Source: Palaemon carinicauda (taxonomy: Eukaryota; Arthropoda; Malacostraca; Decapoda; Palaemonidae). From it: a stretch of DNA of 64,000 nt. A program made the position numbers and the translations under genes. Positions 57,325 through 64,000 of this stretch are shown here, one piece after another. Position 1 is the first letter of the stretch. The number at the start of each line of letters is the position of its first letter. The DNA is taken from positions 90,759,934-90,823,933 of the forward strand of contig NC_090750.1 of NCBI RefSeq assembly GCF_036898095.1, given 5' to 3'. The notes beneath the pieces were generated by a model. It was given only the letters and a program-made list of their open reading frames with translations. It had not been told where the DNA came from and made no database searches.

Positions 57325-59389
57325 CTGCCCGCATCTTCAGACAGCAGTGGGAGCCAGACTCAAGAACTTCTGGCAGACCTGGGAGAAGAGAGGCACAGAT
57401 GCACAATCTGTGAAGTTGCTCAGAGAGGGGTACAAGATCCCTTTTGTACGGAAACCCCCTCTAGCAACGTCTCCCATCGATCTCTCTCCCAGGTACAGAG
57501 AGGAAGACAAGAGACGAGCCTTGAAACAGGAAGTGTCTCTTTTACTAGAGAAGGGAGCGGTGGTCAAAGTCTCGGACCTTCAATCTCCGGGATTCTACAA
57601 CCGACTCTTCTTGGTGCCAAAGAAGACAGGAGGGTGGAGGCCGGTGCTAGACGTCAGTGCTCTGAATGTCTTTGTCACAAAGCAGACGTTCTCCATGGAG
57701 ACCACAAAGTCAGTCTTAGCAGCGGTCAGAAGGGAAGACTGGATGGTCTCTTTAGACCTAAGGGACGCCTACTTCCACGTCCCCATCCACCCGGACTCCC
57801 AACCTTTTCTGAGATTCGTTTTCGAAAAGGTTGTCTACCAGTTTCAAGCCCTGTGCTTTGGCCTAAGCACAGCTCCTCTTGTGTTTACGAGGCTGATGAG
57901 GAATGTAGCCAAATTCCTTCATTTTTCGGACATCCGAGCCTCCCTCTATTTGGACGACTGGCTTCTCAGAGCTTCTTCCAGTCGTCGCTGTCGTCGCTGT
58001 CTGAAGGATCTAAAGTGGACTCTAGATCTGACCAAGGAATTGGGTCTCCTTGTCAATATGGAAAAGTCACAACTGGTCCCATCCCAAACTATTGTGTATT
58101 TAGGGATGGAGATTCACAGTCTAGCTTTTCGGGCTTTTCCGTCGGCCCCCAGAATAAGCCAAGCCCAATTATGCATCCAGAACATGCTGAAGAAGGAACA
58201 ATGCTCAGTCAGGAAGTGGATGAGTCTGGTAGGGACACTATCATCCCTGGAACAATTTGTGTCATTAGGAAGACTACACCTCCGTCCTCTTCAATACCAT
58301 CTAGCTTTTCACTGGAAAAAGGACAAGACGCTAGAAGCGGTCTCGATCCCCATTTCCGAAAAGATGAAGTCTTGCCTGACTTGGTGGAAGGACAGTATCA
58401 ACCTAAGAGAGGGTCTTCCCCTGGCTGTTCAGACTCCCAACCACGTTCTCTTCTCGGACGCATCGGACGTAGGCTGGGGCGCGACATTAGACGGTCGGGA
58501 ATGTTCGGGACTGTGGAACTCGAGTCAAAGGATCATGCATATCAACTGCAAGGAGCTGCTGGCAGTACATCTGGCCTTGACAAGCTTCAGGTCTCTCCTT
58601 CGAGGCAAAGTGGTGGAAGTGAACTCGGACAACACCACTGCCTTGGCGTACATCTCCAAGCAAGGAGGGACCCACTCACTGACGTACGAGATCGCAAGGG
58701 ACCTGCTCATCTGGTCAAAAGGTCAAAACATATCACTAGTAACGAGGTTCATCCAAGGCAACTTGAATGTCATGGCAGATTGTCTCAGTCGGAAAGGGCA
58801 AGTAATTCCAACGGAATGGACCCTCCGCAAGGATGTATGCAAGAGACTTTGGGCCACTTGGGGCCAACCAACCATAGATCTCTTTGCAACCTCGATGACC
58901 AAGAGGCTCCCAATATATTGCTCACCAGTCCCAGACCCAGCAGCAATACATATAGATGCCTTTCTCCTAGATTGGTCGCATCTAGATCTATACGCATTCC
59001 CACCGTTCAAGATTGTCAACAAGGTACTGCAGAAGTTCGCCTCTCACGAAGGGACAAGGTTGACGCTAGTTGCTCCCCTCTGGCCCGCGAGAGAATGGTT
59101 CACCGAGGTACTTCGATGGCTAGTAGACGTTCCCAGAAGTCTTCCTCTAAGGGTGGACCTTCTACGTCAGCCACACGTAAAGAAGGTACACCAAAGCCTC
59201 CACGCTCTTCGTCTGACTGCCTTCAGACTATCGAAAGACTCTCGAGAGCTAGAGGCTTTTCGAAGGAGGCTGCCAGTGCGATTGCTAGAGCAAGGAGAAC
59301 ATCCACCCTTAGAGTCTACCAATCGAAGTGGGAAGTCTTCCGAAACTGGTGCAAGTCAGTATCTGTATCCTCGACCAGTACCTCTGTAG
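57140..59389 (+). CDS. DIRS C reverse transcriptase / RNase H
   Basis: 749 residues, intact. It overlaps ORF1 by 185 nt in the +1 frame. Motifs: [76 protein letters not shown], then RNase [44 protein letters not shown] and NVMADCLSR, and the DIRS C-terminal block ([27 protein letters not shown]). Relative to A it carries an extra 9-nt CGTCGCTGT repeat after the YLDD box and lacks one codon in HSLTYEIARD; both keep the frame. Confidence 0.93.
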   Translation: MLRPPLAKLPLCLPCQLDQGWTLQRPVLFRPFVAEPPAEEVLVPKGNEERRKDPSPLRAESDCPHLQTAVGARLKNFWQTWEKRGTDAQSVKLLREGYKIPFVRKPPLATSPIDLSPRYREEDKRRALKQEVSLLLEKGAVVKVSDLQSPGFYNRLFLVPKKTGGWRPVLDVSALNVFVTKQTFSMETTKSVLAAVRREDWMVSLDLRDAYFHVPIHPDSQPFLRFVFEKVVYQFQALCFGLSTAPLVFTRLMRNVAKFLHFSDIRASLYLDDWLLRASSSRRCRRCLKDLKWTLDLTKELGLLVNMEKSQLVPSQTIVYLGMEIHSLAFRAFPSAPRISQAQLCIQNMLKKEQCSVRKWMSLVGTLSSLEQFVSLGRLHLRPLQYHLAFHWKKDKTLEAVSIPISEKMKSCLTWWKDSINLREGLPLAVQTPNHVLFSDASDVGWGATLDGRECSGLWNSSQRIMHINCKELLAVHLALTSFRSLLRGKVVEVNSDNTTALAYISKQGGTHSLTYEIARDLLIWSKGQNISLVTRFIQGNLNVMADCLSRKGQVIPTEWTLRKDVCKRLWATWGQPTIDLFATSMTKRLPIYCSPVPDPAAIHIDAFLLDWSHLDLYAFPPFKIVNKVLQKFASHEGTRLTLVAPLWPAREWFTEVLRWLVDVPRSLPLRVDLLRQPHVKKVHQSLHALRLTAFRLSKDSRELEAFRRRLPVRLLEQGEHPPLESTNRSGKSSETGASQYLYPRPVPL

Positions 59390-60288
59390 CTCAAATAGCT
59401 GACTTTCTCCTATACCTGAGAAAAGGACGATCACTTTCAGCTCCCACTATCAAGGGCTACAGAAGCATGTTGGCATCGGTCTTCCGGCATAGAGGCTTAG
59501 ATCTTTCCAACAATAAAGATCTTCAGGACCTCCTTAAGTCTTTTGAGACCACGAAGGAGCGTCGTTTGGTTACACCTGGTTGGAATTTAGACGTGGTACT
59601 AAGATTCCTCATGTCAGACAGGTTTGAGCCGCTACAATCAGCCTCCCTGAAAGATCTCACCTTAAAGACACTTTTCCTGGTATGCTTAGCCACAGCTAAA
59701 AGAGTCAGTGAGATTCATGCCTTCAGCAAGAACATCGGATTTTCGTCAGAAAAAGCTACATGTTCGCTACAACTTGGTTTTCTAGCCAAAAATGAGCTGC
59801 CTTCTCGACCTTGGCCGAAATCGTTCGATATTCCCAGCTTATCGAATATGGTAGGCAATGAACTAGAAAGAGTCTTATGCCCTGTGAGAGCTCTTAAGTT
59901 CTATTTAAAGCGAACTAAACCTTTACGAGGCCAATCTGAAGCTTTATGGTGTTCAGTTAAGAAACCATCTTTGCCTATGTCAAAGAATGCTTTATCCTAC
60001 TTTATCAGACTGTTAATACGAGAAGCTCATTCACATCTGAGTGAGGAAGACCAAGCATTGCTTAAGGTGAGGACACACGAAGTTAGAGCTGTCGCAACTT
60101 CCGTGGCCTTTAAGCAAAATAGATCTCTGCGAAGTATAATGGACGCAACCTATTGGAGAAGCAAGTCAGTGTTTGCGTCTTTTTATCTAAAGGATGTCCA
60201 GTCTCTTTACGAGGACTGCTACACACTGGGACCATTCGTAGCAGCGAGTGCAGTAGTGGGTGAGGGCTCAACCACTACAAATCCCTAA
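57634..60288 (+). CDS. DIRS C tyrosine recombinase (frame overlaps RT/RNase H)
   Basis: 884 open codons in a different register from RT; the recombinase proper begins near 59220 ([35 protein letters not shown]). Catalytic set present: AKRVSEIHAFS (Arg), [10 protein letters not shown] (HxxR), [15 protein letters not shown] (Trp, Tyr). The end is [14 protein letters not shown]. The part before ~59200 overlaps RT/RNase H and may or may not be translated. It serves as the intact reference for the damaged recombinase of element A. Confidence 0.92.
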   Translation: MEAGARRQCSECLCHKADVLHGDHKVSLSSGQKGRLDGLFRPKGRLLPRPHPPGLPTFSEIRFRKGCLPVSSPVLWPKHSSSCVYEADEECSQIPSFFGHPSLPLFGRLASQSFFQSSLSSLSEGSKVDSRSDQGIGSPCQYGKVTTGPIPNYCVFRDGDSQSSFSGFSVGPQNKPSPIMHPEHAEEGTMLSQEVDESGRDTIIPGTICVIRKTTPPSSSIPSSFSLEKGQDARSGLDPHFRKDEVLPDLVEGQYQPKRGSSPGCSDSQPRSLLGRIGRRLGRDIRRSGMFGTVELESKDHAYQLQGAAGSTSGLDKLQVSPSRQSGGSELGQHHCLGVHLQARRDPLTDVRDRKGPAHLVKRSKHITSNEVHPRQLECHGRLSQSERASNSNGMDPPQGCMQETLGHLGPTNHRSLCNLDDQEAPNILLTSPRPSSNTYRCLSPRLVASRSIRIPTVQDCQQGTAEVRLSRRDKVDASCSPLARERMVHRGTSMASRRSQKSSSKGGPSTSATRKEGTPKPPRSSSDCLQTIERLSRARGFSKEAASAIARARRTSTLRVYQSKWEVFRNWCKSVSVSSTSTSVAQIADFLLYLRKGRSLSAPTIKGYRSMLASVFRHRGLDLSNNKDLQDLLKSFETTKERRLVTPGWNLDVVLRFLMSDRFEPLQSASLKDLTLKTLFLVCLATAKRVSEIHAFSKNIGFSSEKATCSLQLGFLAKNELPSRPWPKSFDIPSLSNMVGNELERVLCPVRALKFYLKRTKPLRGQSEALWCSVKKPSLPMSKNALSYFIRLLIREAHSHLSEEDQALLKVRTHEVRAVATSVAFKQNRSLRSIMDATYWRSKSVFASFYLKDVQSLYEDCYTLGPFVAASAVVGEGSTTTNP

Positions 60289-60689
60289 TTCCATACCCTT
60301 TTAATCTTTCTCTTGAAATGTTTTTATTGTTGTTTTTTGGGTTGTCCGGAAGGCTAAGAAGCCTTTCGCATCCTGGTTGATTTGGCGGGTGGTCAAAGTC
60401 ATTTCTTGAGAGCGCCTAGATTAGGGGTTTTGATGAGGTCCTGTTGTATGGGTTGCAACCCTTGATACTTCAGATCCTAGGGGTCGATCAGCATCCTAAG
60501 AGGATCGCGAGGCTCCGTAAGGAAGACGTACTTAAAAGGCAGAGTAATTGTTCAAGTCGACTTCCTTACCAGGTACCTATTTATTTTGTTTTTGTTATTT
60601 TGATAACTTCTAAAATGAAATAAAAACTCTTAGCTCATAAAAGTGTAAACATATATTGCTGGTCTCTACCCACCCCCCTGGGTGTGAAT
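60289..60689 (+). other. DIRS C 3' non-coding region with conserved block
   Basis: GGTTGTCCGGAAGGCTAAGA, GGCGGGTGG, GGTTGCAACCCTTGATACTT, GGCTCCGTAAGGAAGACG and CTTCCTTACCAGGTACCTA, nearly identical to element A. Confidence 0.6.
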
Positions 60690-60780
60690 CAGCTATATAA
60701 TCACCGGCTAAGTTAAATATTGAAAAATTTTATTTTGATAATAAAATAAATTTTTGAATATACTTACCCGGTGATTATAA
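60690..60780 (+). repeat. DIRS C internal complementary region
   Basis: CAGCTATATAATCACCGGCT to TTAAATATTGAAAAAT (left-end complement), joined to TTATTTTGATAATAAAATAA through CTTACCCGGTGATTATAA (right-end complement). One base differs from the right end. Confidence 0.92.
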
Positions 60781-60827
60781 ATTAAATGACCCTCCCTTCC
60801 TCCCCAATAGAGACGCAGTGGGACGAG

Positions 60828-60980
60828 GAGAAAATTGAGTCTTTGTTTACATTGAGAACTGGGTATCTGGACGACAGATGGCGCTGTTGGGCACACCCGC
60901 AACCTGTGTAGCGATCGCTGGCGAGTTTTTACCGTAGAGTTGTCTGTCGAGCAACAGAGTTGCAGCTATATAATCACCGG
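60828..60980 (-). repeat. DIRS C right terminal inverted repeat
   Basis: Reverse complement of 54529-54681. Confidence 0.92.
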
Positions 60981-61024
60981 GTAAGTATATTCAAAAATTT
61001 ATTTTATTATCAAAATAACATTTT

Positions 61025-61093
61025 GTGGACTGGGTGTTCACATTCAACAAATTGCTACAAAAAGACTCAAAAGTATGCGTAATAAATCGTTGG
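61025..61093. other. Spacer between DIRS C and DIRS D
   Basis: About 69 bp of unique-looking sequence separates the right T run of C from the left T run of D. Confidence 0.7.
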
Positions 61094-63200
61094 TTTTTCA
61101 ATATTAATCTTACCCGATAATCATGTAGCTGTCAACTCTGTTGCCGACAGAAATCTACGGTCGGGATACGCCAGCGATCGCTATACAGGTGGGGGTGAAC
61201 ACCACAGCGCCATCTGTGGTCAGGTACTCCAGTACTTCTTGTCAACACCACCTCAATTTTTCCTCTGTCGTGCCTCCGGCTAGACCTACATGGATACGCT
61301 GTTGATTCTGGAGTTATTGCTCACGATTTGGTGATGTATTTGCTCTAGAGTTTAGCTTTCGCTATTCAGGAAGTTTTATCATTAGCTTAGCTAGCTTTTG
61401 GAATTAATTTGATTTAATTATGGTGACGAAGAGAGTATGAACTCTCTTTCACTTTTAAATGGCCGACCCTTCCCTTAGACGGAAGTGTTGGTGTCGAAGA
61501 GAGTATAGACTCTCTTTCTTAATTTTGCTTAACAAAAGTTATAGATTTATTTTATATCTCTCCGCCTTTTATAGGCCTCTTCGATTAACTTCCTTTTATT
61601 ATAAACTTATTAAAAATAATTTTTATATTTGTTTATATTCGACCTTTCCTAATAGTAGGCGGTCTTTTCTTGGAACCGAAGTTAATTAACATTGAGCCCG
61701 TCATTTCGTTTTTACCTGTTAACATATTATGCTATTTTAATGTTTTTGAAAGAATTTCTTTGATAGTCTCGTACTGTTTTCAAAGTTGAACTAACGTTTT
61801 GTTTTGTCTCTGCAGTTGTTGACGTTCAGAACGTTCAACTTGCGCTCTATCGTTACGATAGAGAGAGAGTATTCACGGTGTCACGTTGCAGTAAGAGTAA
61901 ACCGATTCTAGCGTTTTGTTCATTCTTTCTTAGCTTAAATGGTTTTAATTCTAATAAAGGAACTTTTTATTTGGGAAATCTTTCAGTTTTTTTCCTTTAA
62001 CAATAATATGTTTTAACGATATATATAATTGGGCTCATCTCTCAGGTTCTAAGTCAAGAGAGAGAGAGAGAGAGTTAGAGACGGAGGGAGAGAGAGGAGG
62101 ATAAACGTTTCGTTCAAGCGGGTAACGTTGTTATCGTTTTTGCTCTTCTCCCTAGTCTCTTTAGGGGAAGAAGGTAAACGTTTCTAGAGTTTTATTCTTG
62201 TTCTCAGGCTTTATGCGGTGAGAGATTTTAAACGTAGTTTATTTGATCTAGTGTTTAGTCTCTTTTCCAGCCACTGAATTATTTATCTTTCATTATGTTT
62301 TTCTGTTACATTGTAATACTGTTTTCGCAATTACTAACTTTTAATGAAGGATAGAATTGCGTGTTTCAGGTACAAACCACTTAAAGTTTCGAGTTCAGTG
62401 AAATAAGTGCAAACAGAAAATCAAAAGTGATAAAGTGATAAGCGCAAAGTGTTACAGTGTTGCGTTCGAGGGTTCGTCTGTTCGTGCCAGTTGTTCGCCT
62501 AGTCTGGGACCTCTTACAAGCTCCCAAGCCCAGGGGAGAAGTAATATCGAAGGACTTATGGGTTCATCAGGCCTTGATCGACGAACAGACGTTTCCCTCC
62601 GTGGTTTCGGGTGTATCTACACACGTTGCCGACGTGATCACCCCACCCACACAAAGACGAGAGAGCCCTTTTATTCCTCGTCTGCGGAAGAGGTTTCTCG
62701 CAGAAACCATGGACCAAATCTTGCAGCTTTTAAGTGCAAGTCGGTCCCTTCCGCGCAAGTCCAACTCCTAGGTGTAGCCATTAGCACTGGGTCAGTTCGG
62801 ACTTGCTGCAGTACGACAACTGCACACCTCCCAGAGAGGCAAGGTGGTATCGCAACAGGCAGTAACTCCGTCTGTTGCCGCACCAGCTGTTTTAGACCCT
62901 CAGTCTCAACGGACAGTAGCTCCGTTTGTTGTTGTCTTTCTTAAACTCTAGTGGTCTATGCTGCAGACAATGCAGTCTCAGCTTGCGGTGTTGATGCAGG
63001 AGTTTCAGGCAGAGAAGGTTAGCACACCTCCTCCTGCGAGCGCTCCTCCACCTCTGCGCAGTCCACCCTGCCAGACGTATGATGTTGAGGCTCCTCCTGC
63101 CTCCATGCGTGAGCTGCCGCATTGGGAGTTGCCAGGTACCAGCGCTATGCAGCAACCTCCACTTTCCTTGAGGCAGGAGCCTCATGCTATGCGGCAACCG

Positions 63201-63578
63201 CCTCAACTCTTGAGGCAAGAGCCTCAACTCTTGAGGCAAGAACCTCAACTCTTGAGGCAAGAGCCTCAACTCTTGAGGCAAGAACCTCAACTCTTAAGGC
63301 AAGAACCTCAACTCTTGAGGCAAGAACCTCAACTCTTGAGGCAAGAACCTCAACTCTTGAGGCAAGAGCCTCAACTCTTGAGGCAAGAGCCTCAACTCTT
63401 GAGGCAAGAGCCTCAACTCTTGAGGCAAGAACCTCAACTCTTGAGGCAAGAGCCTCAACTCTTGAGGCAAGAGCCTCAACTCTTGAGGCTAGAACCTCAA
63501 CTCTTGAGGCAAGAGCCTCAACTCTTGAGGCAAGAACCTCAACTCTTGAGGCAAGAACCTCAACTCTTGAGGCAAGAG
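63201..63578 (+). repeat. 21-bp minisatellite, 18 copies, coding PQLLRQE
   Basis: Eighteen consecutive units of CCTCAACTCTTGAGGCAAGA plus one base. CCTCAA and TTGAGG form an inverted repeat around CTC in each unit. The length is a multiple of three, so it encodes a heptad PQLLRQE array in one + frame and stays open on other frames and the minus strand. Confidence 0.96.
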
Positions 63579-64000
63579 CCTCTCTCTGCGCAGCCACCTC
63601 CTCAACCCTTGAGGCAGACGCAACTCTTGAGGCAGCAACCTCATGCTATGAGGCAGCCGCCTCAACGCATGCAGCAACCGCATTCTTCACAGCATGAGCC
63701 TCTCTCTGCGCAGCTACCTCCTCAACCCTTGAGGCAGACGCAACTCTTGAGGCAGGAACCTCACAGGAGCCTCATGCTATGCGGCATCCTCCTCAAACCA
63801 TGAGGCAGGAGCCTCATGCTATGCGGCATCCTCCTCAACCCATGAGGCAGGAGCCTCATGCTATGCGGCAACCTCCTCTACCCATGAGGCAGCCTCATGC
63901 TATGCGGCATCCTCCTCAACCCATGAGGCAGGAGCCTCATGCTATGCGGCATCCTCCTCAACCCATGAGGCAGGAGTCTCATGCTATGAGGAGCCTCATG
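63579..64000 (+). repeat. Higher-order Pro/Gln/Leu repeats, including a 42-bp unit
   Basis: A longer block with CTCCTCAACCCTTGAGGCAG and GACGCAACTCTTGAGGCAG occurs twice (63597 and 63717). From about 63764 a 42-bp unit (CAGGAGCCTCATGCTATGCGG plus CATCCTCCTCAACCCATGAGG) is repeated four to five times with deletions up to the window end. A deletion near 63760 shifts the frame. Confidence 0.85.

Larger units (their letters stand above)
54509..61024 (+). mobile_element. DIRS-type YR retrotransposon C (full length, gag frameshifted)
   Basis: A 6.5 kb element of the same family as A. Terminal inverted repeats of 153 bp (54529-54681 and 60828-60980) differ at one site (GCCTAAC against GCCCAAC). The ICR is at 60690-60780. 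RT/RNase H and the recombinase frame are open; ORF1 has one frameshift. It lies downstream of SUDS3 in the same orientation, with T runs at both ends and no target duplication. Confidence 0.93.
61094..64000 (+). mobile_element. DIRS-type element D, left part (runs off window)
   Basis: Starts TTTTTCAATATTAATCTTAC and CCCGATAATCATGTAGCTGT, matching the left end of B, then follows the usual layout (CAGCGCCATCTGTGG, CTCAATTTTTCCTCTGTCGT). The ORF1 region is present but broken. The right terminal repeat, RT and recombinase are outside the window. It belongs near B by terminus, but its ORF1 middle is different and strongly repetitive. Confidence 0.8.
61459..64000 (+). pseudogene. DIRS D ORF1 (Gag-like), degenerate and repeat-expanded
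   Basis: ATG at 61459 begins MADPSLRRKCWCRR, like [13 protein letters not shown] of A, then diverges. About 950 bp (61494-62450) of AT-rich sequence, with a (GA)n run near 62061-62076 and no Cys/His cluster, replaces the expected N-terminal region. ORF1 homology resumes at 62456 ([33 protein letters not shown]) with frameshifts. A frame at 62958-63803 reads LLMQEFQAEKV-like sequence, then Pro/Gln/Leu/Arg repeats. The conserved C-terminal domain is not reached before the window ends. Confidence 0.6.

Noticed and set aside
63187..63597. Minus-strand 136-codon frame with EALASRV-type repeats
   Set aside because: It is the reverse reading of the 21-bp array, whose unit lacks stops on both strands.

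Overview
The window looks like nuclear DNA from an arthropod, most likely a decapod crustacean. The reasons are a split, intron-rich single-copy gene (a SUDS3/Sds3 orthologue), very dense repeats, several DIRS1-type tyrosine-recombinase retrotransposons (known to be common in Decapoda), a tRNA-derived SINE and TTAA-flanked MITEs. No bacterial or viral genes were found. The species call is inference.

Host gene. Seven exons on the + strand (1373-1436, 9801-9914, 12448-12649, 16491-16662, 36858-36939, 42660-42744, 45604-45702) join with consistent splice phases. They encode the coiled-coil, SIN3-binding and C-terminal regions of SUDS3, a subunit of the SIN3/histone deacetylase corepressor. The first exon or exons lie upstream or were not recognised. 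Nearly all of the 44 kb gene is intron, and the introns are built largely from nested transposons.

Mobile elements. Five DIRS-type elements are present, all on the + strand. A (1489-7994) lies in the first visible intron. B (19020-25760) lies in the 20 kb fourth intron and is intact in all three frames. E (26878-34453) is a divergent, decayed family inserted in a LINE in the same intron. C (54509-61024) and D (61094 to beyond the window end) lie downstream of the gene. A, B and C have terminal inverted repeats of 153-159 bp, an internal complementary region that joins copies of both termini, and overlapping frames for a Cys/His-cluster Gag-like protein, RT/RNase H, and a tyrosine recombinase with R, HxxR, W and Y residues. 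The fourth intron is a nested stack: an old (AAT)n-tailed repeat is split by DIRS B and by a LINE, the LINE is split by DIRS E, and the RT region of E contains a complete 5S rRNA-like sequence.

Other contents by region. 1-1372: a foldback MITE and unassigned sequence. 7995-16490: introns with a minus-strand Ty3/gypsy relic, a LINE tail, and a 1.1 kb solo LTR flanked by AGTT. 16663-19019: a TTAA MITE nested in an older repeat, and a DIRS RT relic that grades into a 54-bp minisatellite. 36106-42659: LINE tails, a (CT)n microsatellite, a MITE and a SINE. 42745-45603: a TIR MITE and a DIRS-like RT/RNase H relic. 45703-54508: 3' UTR, a MITE, an unrecognised minus-strand broken reading frame, AT-rich DNA, a two-copy tandem duplication and a ~55-bp minisatellite.

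The most interesting signals are the intact DIRS B, two flanks that imply insertion into T-runs without target-site duplication, the 5S insertion, and the repeated birth of minisatellites inside DIRS gag and RT sequences.
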